Below are positions 37,845-42,931 of a stretch of 42,931 nucleotides of DNA, in pieces (the first letter of the stretch is position 1; the number at the start of each line of letters is the position of its first letter). The notes under the pieces were generated by a model that was not told the origin of the DNA, ran no database searches, and was given only the letters and a program-made list of their open reading frames with translations. Made by a program: the position numbers and the translations under genes. The stretch covers positions 1 through 42,931 of the forward strand of contig JBAZZJ010000005.1 of NCBI GenBank assembly GCA_041658885.1, written 5' to 3'. This DNA is from VMGX01 sp041658885 (GTDB taxonomy: Bacteria; Patescibacteriota; Minisyncoccia; Phycocordibacterales; 21-14-all-36-13).

Positions 37845-38291
37845 CAAGGACAAATATATGGATTAATAGAAAGTGGTGAATTGTTTTTACGAGAGTCACC
37901 AAGTTTTTGTTTGTTATATAAATAACAAGATTTGGGGATTCTCTGGAAAACGAATTCCAGATTGTCTTGTTGGTCATATAAAGACAAGACAAGACAAAAC
38001 AGAACTTTGAAAACCAAAAATTTCCCACTTAACCTTAGTGGGAGTAGAAAGTTTTTGTTGGTCTGTTTTTATTATTAGTCGATTCAAAGAAAGTAGAGCT
38101 ATTTTGAAAATCACGTCGATGGATTTCAGAGTAGTCGTCAGATTGTTTTTACATTTTTAAAATTTTTAAAAATGTTGAAGACGATCAATAAAAATTAATT
38201 ATTAGCAATTATAAGTTTATAAGTCGAAAAACAGTTTGCTTGTGTTAACAAAATTTTTTGTTTCCACAAAAAATTGTTAACGCATTTTATT
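37845..38291 (+). ncRNA. Long structured leader or separate ncRNA
   Basis: About 450 nt without a credible ORF. From the promoter onward it holds a series of hairpins. GAGAGTCACCAAG (about 37892-37904) pairs with TTTGGGGATTCTC, enclosing TTGTTAT/ATAACAA. Others are CTGGAA/TTCCAG (about 37944-37961), TTGTCTTG/CAAGACAA, CCCACT/AGTGGG (about 38026-38044), ACATTTTTAAAA with its complement, and a final GTTAACAA...TTGTTAAC hairpin (38241-38281) ending 11 nt before the ATG. It does not match RNase P, tmRNA, SRP or 6S signatures that I know. It could be an mRNA-stabilising leader for a very abundant protein, or an independent RNA. Confidence 0.55.
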
Positions 38292-41200
38292 ATGAGTAAA
38301 TTTAAAAATTCTAGTTTTGCGAAAGTAACAGCTGGATTTGTAGGTTTAGCTTCAGGAGTTTTTATGTTAGGTATGGTTGCGGTTGCAACACCAGCACAAG
38401 CTCAAACAGCTGATGAACTCGCAGCACAAATTCAAAGTTTGTTAGCTACGATTTCTGCTCTACAAGCACAGTTGTCAACAATGCAAGGAGGAACTACAAC
38501 AGCATGTACGTTCACAAAGGATATAACAATTGGTTCTAAGGGTGATGATGTAACTTGTTTGCAGACATATTTGCAAGGCAAGGGATATTTCACTTACACA
38601 GGAGCTAAAGGATACTTTGGGGCAATAACAAAGGCTGCAGTTTCAGCATGGCAGACAGCTAACGGAGTTTCTCCAGCAGCAGGATACTTTGGTTCTATTT
38701 CAAGAGCTAAATATTCAGCAGTAGCAGGAACAACGACAACAACAACTACAACAACAACAACGACAACTACACCAAGCGTTGGAACAGGTTTGTCAATATC
38801 AAGCCCAGTTCAACCAGCAGCATCTCTTGCACCAGAAAGTGCAGCAAGATTGCCTTTCACAAAGGTAACCCTCACAGCTGGTACAGATGGAGATGTTACA
38901 GTTGATAGCATCGTAGTTGAGAGAGTAGGTCTTTCAGCAGATGCAAACTTTGCGGGAGTAGTTCTACTTGACGAAAATGGAACACAAGTTGGTATTGCAA
39001 AAACACTAAACTCAAATCACCAGACGACATTGTCTGAAGATTTTGTAGTTAAAGCAGGTCAATCAAGAACAATGACAATCGCCGGCAATATGGCATCAAA
39101 CAATGATGCAAGAGCTGGCCAGGTTGCAGGATTTAATGTTGTTGTGGTTAATACTTCAGCAACAGTAAGTGGCACATACCCAATAACAGGTGCCTTTCAC
39201 ACAATCAACGCAACATTGGCAATTGGTTCTGTAACAATGCAGAGAGGAAGTGTTGACCCAGGTTCAAGCCAAACAAAGGAAGTTGGCACGACCGGTTATA
39301 CATATTCTGCTGTTAGAGTTACAGCAGGTTCAGCTGAAAAAATAAATTTGAATTCTATAAGATGGAATCAAACGGGTTCAGCTTCAAAAGAAGACCTTGC
39401 AAATCTAAAAACATATGTTGATGGAACGGCATACGATGTAGTCGTAAGCTCAGATGGTAAATACTACACATCAACATTTAGTTCAGGTATTGAAATAGAC
39501 AAAGGATTCTCCAAAGAAATCTCCATAAAGGGAGACGTAATTGGCGGTTCAGGAAGAACAATTGACTTTGACCTCGCAAAGAGAACAGATGTTAATGTCG
39601 TGGGCCAATTATATGGATATGGAATAATTCCTCCACAAACAGGAACTTCCGACCCTACAGACGACACAGCAGCATTCTCTTCGGTAGAAGACCCTTGGTA
39701 TGACGCGGCTCAAGTTACAGTATCATCGGGAACAATAACAATTAGCTCGGATACTACAGTTGCGGCACAGAATATTGCTGTTAACTTGGCTAATCAACCA
39801 CTCGCAGGTTTCATCGTTGATGTAAAAGGAGAACCAATCTCAGTTGCTTCAATGGTATTCAATGTTTTGGCAACAGGAGATGAGGCGGAAAATATCACAA
39901 ATATCTCAATGGTAGATAAAAACGGCGCCGTTTTGGCAGGTCCGGTTGATGGCGTAAGCACAGCTACAGATTCAGCGCATGGAACAATCACATTCACAGA
40001 CACAGTTACATTCCCAGTTGGAGTAACAAATCTTGTTTTGAAAGGTAAGTTAGGAACTGCATTTGTAAGCAATGATACAGTAGCAGCTTCTACGACACCT
40101 TCAAGCAATTGGACAACAGTAACAGGACAAACAACTGGAAATTCATTGACACCAGCTCCGACTTCAGCAGTTTCAGGTTTGACAATGACTGTTAAAGCAG
40201 GAGCGTTGGCTATGAGTCAGGCAACTCAACCTGTTGCACAGAACGTAATCGCAGGCCAGCAAGGATTTGAGTTCGCAAGATATATTCTTGATGGTTCACA
40301 ATCAGGCGAGGACATAAGATTAACTTCATTCATCACTGACTTTATCGCTATTGGAGGCGGTGCTACACATTTAACAAACTGTCAGTTATATGATGGAGCA
40401 AAATCATTAACAACAGGTTCAAATGCTAAGAACCCTACAGCAATAGGAGATCAGACACTCACATTTGATGGAACGGGTCTTATAATCTCTAAAGGAACAT
40501 CAAAGACACTTTCATTAAAGTGTAATGTTTCAACAGCATCTTCAGGTGATTATACTTGGGGTTTGACAGACAATAGTTCAACATTCACAGGAGCAACAGG
40601 TTTGACAAGCGGTCAGACAGTTACAGAAACAATGACCGCAAATCAAACAGGTATAGCAATGACAGCAGCAACAAGCGGTTCATACACAGTTGTGGCTGAT
40701 ACTTCAAGCGCTTATAACTACAAAGCTGTTCAAGCGGGAACAACAGATGTTCCATTGGCTGCATTTAGATTCACAGCTGGCTTGACAGAGGACATTGTTC
40801 TAAGACAAGTTGCATTGCAGTTAGGCAATACGGCATCTAACTCGCCTTCAGACTTAGTAGGTCAACAAATGACATTGTGGAATGGAAATACTCAAGTTGG
40901 TATAGCTCAATTTGGTCTTGCTAACGCAGACAACGCTACATCAACATTGACATCAACTGTCACAATTAAGAAGGGTGAAGTTGGAGTAATTGTTGTAAAA
41001 GGTAGTTTGATTACGCACGACGCTAATACAAACACAACAAGTACGGCAGGAAGTGGCGGTTATGGAGCATTCTTGGGCATTACTTATGACGGCAATAATG
41101 TCGGTCTAAATGGTAACTATGCTACAGGAGTAGCTTCGGGCTCTACAATTTCAAGCGGTACAACATCAGATGTAACAACAAATGGTGTTAGAGTATTCAG

Positions 41201-41816
41201 CAGTGTCCCTTCAATAGAAATATTGAGTGTCAGCGGTGCTCTTGCAGCAGGCGCAGACCTCTACAAGTTCAAGGTAACAAACCCTGGCTCAAGAGATATA
41301 GCATTCAAGAAGTTTTCATTTTCAGTTGCTACAACCGGAGGTGCGGTAACCGGCTTCACACTTTATGGTGATGGAGTTGCGGTAAACGCAACAGCTGTAA
41401 ATGCTACAGATGTTGAGACAGCTGGTGCCACACTTGACGCAGTTGAAATTGTATTTGACGCAACTTCAGCGGCTAAGTTAGTTTCAGCCGGTAGTTCAAA
41501 GACATTTGCCTTGAGGATTGATGCAGTAGTAGATACTGCAGCTGTTTCAGAAACACTGAACTTAGCTCTTCTCGCAGATACTGCATATCCTTCAATAGCA
41601 TTATTGATGGGTGAATATAGTACTGCAGCACAGAAGATTGGAGTTTCAACAGCTTCAACAACGAACAACATAATTTGGTCACCTTCATCAACAACAACTG
41701 TTACAGCAACAGCTGCTGATGAAAATAAACTTGACTGGACAAACGGATATGGTTTGCCGGGCTTCCCATCAGTAGGAAGCAACTTCCCAGTTCAGGTATT
41801 CACAAGAGCAAATTAA
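38292..41816 (+). CDS. Peptidoglycan-binding surface-layer-like protein (1174 aa)
   Basis: The signal peptide (cleavage after AQA, residue 38) is followed by a short coiled coil (39-65: DELAAQIQSLLATISALQAQL). A PG_binding_1-like domain follows (72-145: GSKGDDVTCLQTYLQGKGYF; YFGAITKAAVSAWQTANGV), then a run of 14 threonines (147-160). About 1000 residues of repeated beta domains follow, rich in Ala, Thr, Gly, Ser and Val with few Cys, ending PSVGSNFPVQVFTRAN. Codon use differs from its neighbours (many GCA, ACA and GTT codons and more GC), as expected for a very highly expressed exported protein. The ATG at 38292 is preferred to an upstream in-frame TTG in the leader hairpin. It is probably a major cell-surface protein bound to the wall by the N-terminal domain. 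A strong terminator follows. Confidence 0.88.
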   Translation: MSKFKNSSFAKVTAGFVGLASGVFMLGMVAVATPAQAQTADELAAQIQSLLATISALQAQLSTMQGGTTTACTFTKDITIGSKGDDVTCLQTYLQGKGYFTYTGAKGYFGAITKAAVSAWQTANGVSPAAGYFGSISRAKYSAVAGTTTTTTTTTTTTTTPSVGTGLSISSPVQPAASLAPESAARLPFTKVTLTAGTDGDVTVDSIVVERVGLSADANFAGVVLLDENGTQVGIAKTLNSNHQTTLSEDFVVKAGQSRTMTIAGNMASNNDARAGQVAGFNVVVVNTSATVSGTYPITGAFHTINATLAIGSVTMQRGSVDPGSSQTKEVGTTGYTYSAVRVTAGSAEKINLNSIRWNQTGSASKEDLANLKTYVDGTAYDVVVSSDGKYYTSTFSSGIEIDKGFSKEISIKGDVIGGSGRTIDFDLAKRTDVNVVGQLYGYGIIPPQTGTSDPTDDTAAFSSVEDPWYDAAQVTVSSGTITISSDTTVAAQNIAVNLANQPLAGFIVDVKGEPISVASMVFNVLATGDEAENITNISMVDKNGAVLAGPVDGVSTATDSAHGTITFTDTVTFPVGVTNLVLKGKLGTAFVSNDTVAASTTPSSNWTTVTGQTTGNSLTPAPTSAVSGLTMTVKAGALAMSQATQPVAQNVIAGQQGFEFARYILDGSQSGEDIRLTSFITDFIAIGGGATHLTNCQLYDGAKSLTTGSNAKNPTAIGDQTLTFDGTGLIISKGTSKTLSLKCNVSTASSGDYTWGLTDNSSTFTGATGLTSGQTVTETMTANQTGIAMTAATSGSYTVVADTSSAYNYKAVQAGTTDVPLAAFRFTAGLTEDIVLRQVALQLGNTASNSPSDLVGQQMTLWNGNTQVGIAQFGLANADNATSTLTSTVTIKKGEVGVIVVKGSLITHDANTNTTSTAGSGGYGAFLGITYDGNNVGLNGNYATGVASGSTISSGTTSDVTTNGVRVFSSVPSIEILSVSGALAAGADLYKFKVTNPGSRDIAFKKFSFSVATTGGAVTGFTLYGDGVAVNATAVNATDVETAGATLDAVEIVFDATSAAKLVSAGSSKTFALRIDAVVDTAAVSETLNLALLADTAYPSIALLMGEYSTAAQKIGVSTASTTNNIIWSPSSTTTVTATAADENKLDWTNGYGLPGFPSVGSNFPVQVFTRAN

Positions 41817-41869
41817 TAAAATTTAAAAATCTAGTAAGGTCATTTCGTTTAACCAAACGAATACTAGTC

Positions 41870-41901
41870 AAAACCCCCTCGCATTTTTGCGAGGGGGTTT
41901 T
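41870..41901 (+). terminator. Strong terminator of the surface-protein gene
   Basis: AAAACCCCCTCGC (41870-41882) pairs perfectly with 41889-41901, loop ATTTTT, the strongest intrinsic terminator in the window. Confidence 0.92.
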
Positions 41902-42003
41902 GTTTATCCTGTTAAATAATTTTGTCGTGGACAAAATTCCTGTCGTAGCAGGATTTAATAGGATTTATCCCGTGGATGCAAAGTATATTTTGCAAGGGGC
42001 CCG

Positions 42004-42048
42004 CCCCGTTAGAAACAAGGTGCTTGCCACCCGTCGTTTCTAACGGGG
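42004..42048. repeat. CCCCGTTAGAAAC palindrome
   Basis: CCCCGTTAGAAAC (42004-42016) pairs perfectly with GTTTCTAACGGGG (42036-42048), with inner GGTG/CACC. It belongs to the same family as the closing stems of the secE and rpsR leaders. Upstream, 41902-42003 holds only short weak dyads. Confidence 0.75.
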
Positions 42049-42091
42049 TTATCCACATATTTTTATATTTTATTTTTATAAAGGTTATAAT
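42049..42091 (+). promoter_or_regulatory. Adhesin promoter with a DnaA-box site
   Basis: TTATCCACA (42049-42057) abuts the palindrome. The -10 TATAAT is at 42086-42091, 37 bp from the start of the box. The -35 region (TTATAT) is weak. Confidence 0.55.
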
Positions 42092-42096
42092 TTAAA

Positions 42097-42139
42097 TAGC
42101 CTCGGATACTTAAAAAGTCGAGTGGGCTTTTTAAGGCTA
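42097..42139 (+). promoter_or_regulatory. 5'-end hairpin of the adhesin leader
   Basis: TAGC (42097-42100) with GCTA (42136-42139), and CTTAAAAAG (42109-42117) with CTTTTTAAG (42127-42135). It lies at the predicted transcript start and is probably a stabilising 5' structure. Confidence 0.5.
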
Positions 42140-42199
42140 GTGCCAGGTTTTGATTCACATTAGGTTCGGACTTCTTTTATTACTAATTATTAATAGTTT

Positions 42200-42260
42200 A
42201 CCCCGTGGAGTAAAAATTTTTTAGAATTTTATTTTGATAAATCAAAATATTTCACAGGGT
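42200..42260 (+). promoter_or_regulatory. Three-way palindromic leader element before the adhesin
   Basis: Outer arms ACCCCGTGGAGT (42200-42211) and ATTTCACAGGGT (42249-42260) enclose two AT-rich hairpins, the second being ATTTTGAT/ATCAAAAT (42231-42248). Same layout as 27823-27881 and 37730-37789. It ends 13 nt before the ATG, with AGGG in the 3' arm. Confidence 0.6.
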
Positions 42261-42273
42261 TAATAAATAAGAT

Positions 42274-42931
42274 ATGAAAAATATTTTTAAAAAAGATAAA
42301 ACACTTTCAATAATTTTGTCAGTGTTCTTATCTTTTATGTTTGTTTTTGCGACAGTTAGTGCCGCAACAACGATAAGCACAAATATAACAACGGGTGGGA
42401 CTCTTGATGTTACGGGTGTAAGTACACTAACAGGAAATGTTTCTGCTGGTGGTACATTAACAGTGACAGGTGCTACAACCCTAACAGGTGCGGCAACTCT
42501 TAGTAGTACTCTTGGAGTAACCGGTGCTACAACTCTAACAGGAGCTGCAACATTAAGTAGTACACTTGCAGTAACTGGAGCATCAACATTTACGGGATTA
42601 GGAACATTTCTTGCTGGCGCTACAACAACCACTCTCACACTTCTTAATGGAGAGATTATTAGCAATGCAACAGATGGAGTTATCCAACTTGGTGGTATAG
42701 CATCAACAACCTCTCTTACACTTTTGAATGGTGAAACAATCACGAACGCAACTGATGGTACTATTGCTCTAACTGGTGCACTCACTGTTTCTGGGGTGTC
42801 TAGCTTTACGGGATTAGGAACATTTCTTGCTGGCGCTACAACAACCACTCTCACACTTCTTAATGGAGAGATTATTAGCAATGCAACAGATGGAGTTATC
42901 CAACTTGGTGGTATAGCATCAACAACCTCTC
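42274..42931 (+). CDS. Repetitive surface adhesin, 5' part only
   Basis: The open frame runs off the end of the window (219 codons seen). The signal peptide is about 1-30 (KNIFKKDKTLSIILSVFLSFMFVFATVSA). The mature part is Thr/Gly/Leu-rich with repeats of the kinds TLTGAATLSSTLGVTGA and TTTLTLLNGETISNATDG, of the type seen in beta-helical adhesins, tail-fibre-like and trimeric autotransporter-like proteins. A 216-nt (72-residue) period is exact at DNA level. It probably continues for many repeats, with an anchoring domain beyond the window. It is the neighbour of the peptidoglycan-binding surface protein and has the same promoter layout. Confidence 0.8.
   Translation, partial: MKNIFKKDKTLSIILSVFLSFMFVFATVSAATTISTNITTGGTLDVTGVSTLTGNVSAGGTLTVTGATTLTGAATLSSTLGVTGATTLTGAATLSSTLAVTGASTFTGLGTFLAGATTTTLTLLNGEIISNATDGVIQLGGIASTTSLTLLNGETITNATDGTIALTGALTVSGVSSFTGLGTFLAGATTTTLTLLNGEIISNATDGVIQLGGIASTTS
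42589..42931 (+). repeat. Exact long direct repeat in the adhesin
   Basis: 42589-42715 and 42805-42931 are identical over 127 bp, offset 216 bp, and the second copy is cut by the window end. Identity at silent positions implies recent duplication or gene conversion. Confidence 0.9.

Noticed and set aside
37750..38028. 92-aa and 61-aa minus-strand frames in the 37.6-38.3 kb gap
   Set aside because: They run through the palindrome, promoter and hairpins of the structured leader; no SD or promoter on that strand; low-complexity composition.
37845..38291. RNase P RNA, tmRNA or SRP RNA
   Set aside because: The region has none of the conserved cores of these RNAs that I know (such as the P RNA GAGGAAAGUCC block or a tRNA-like end).
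42252..42881. 209-aa minus-strand frame at the window end
   Set aside because: Its repeats are the antisense of the adhesin repeats. The plus-strand frame has a signal peptide and stays open to the window end.

Overview
The window looks like chromosomal DNA from a Patescibacteria (Candidate Phyla Radiation) genome, most likely a Parcubacteria-type lineage. This is inferred from gene content and style: AT-rich sequence, short core proteins (RecO 195 aa, MetRS 486 aa without an appended dimer domain), a divergent FolD, an EF-P with glutamine at the usual modified-lysine position, large repeat-rich surface proteins, and GC-rich palindromes that occur between genes and also in frame inside genes. 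There is no rRNA, tRNA, CRISPR array, transposase or phage gene that I can see.

Layout. 1-2.7 kb: two tandem modules, each a type III hammerhead ribozyme, a long AU-rich hairpin and a small membrane-protein gene; then a glycosyltransferase on the minus strand and a third small membrane-protein gene. 2.8-4.2 kb: polyprenyl-phosphate sugar phosphotransferase. 4.3-10.2 kb: folD, secD-secF, a membrane-anchored alpha/beta hydrolase, secE-nusG-rplK. 10.4-14.8 kb: a coiled-coil gene on the minus strand and a two-gene operon ending in a 1050-aa secreted phospholipase C-like / Ig-like / lamin-tail protein. 15-27.2 kb: argS, a small zinc-binding protein, ileS, an orphan, recO, then a run of a surface-anchored protein, an AI-2E/PerM-type permease, metG and tatD. 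27.2-28.8 kb: rpsF-ssb-rpsR. 29-32.5 kb: efp (minus), a Hef/FANCM-like SF2 helicase and a secreted orphan. 32.5-36.4 kb (minus): recA, an Ig-like membrane protein, ftsK. 36.6-42.9 kb: an autoregulated winged-helix repressor, a 1174-aa peptidoglycan-binding surface protein behind a ~450-nt structured leader, and the start of a repetitive adhesin that runs off the window.

Two styles of gene expression are visible. Several core genes have a -10 box only 6-8 nt before the ATG, so their mRNAs are probably leaderless (sugar transferase, secD, argS, the 644-aa protein, rpsF). The lineage-specific genes (183, 627, 2321, 10894 minus, 17185 minus, 20771 minus, 29869, 32030) are single-gene units with a Shine-Dalgarno sequence, and most show a TTGACA-type promoter and a hairpin terminator. 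secE, rpsR, ssb and the last adhesin have structured leaders whose 3' arm covers the start codon or SD. The three operons for exported proteins share a DnaA-box-like TTATCCAC site 37-40 bp upstream of the -10 box.

The best candidate for something new is the tandem hammerhead system at 7-605. Each ribozyme has a complete catalytic core and perfect stems I and III. The two cleavage sites (13/14 and 462/463) would release a 449-nt RNA carrying one small membrane-protein ORF.
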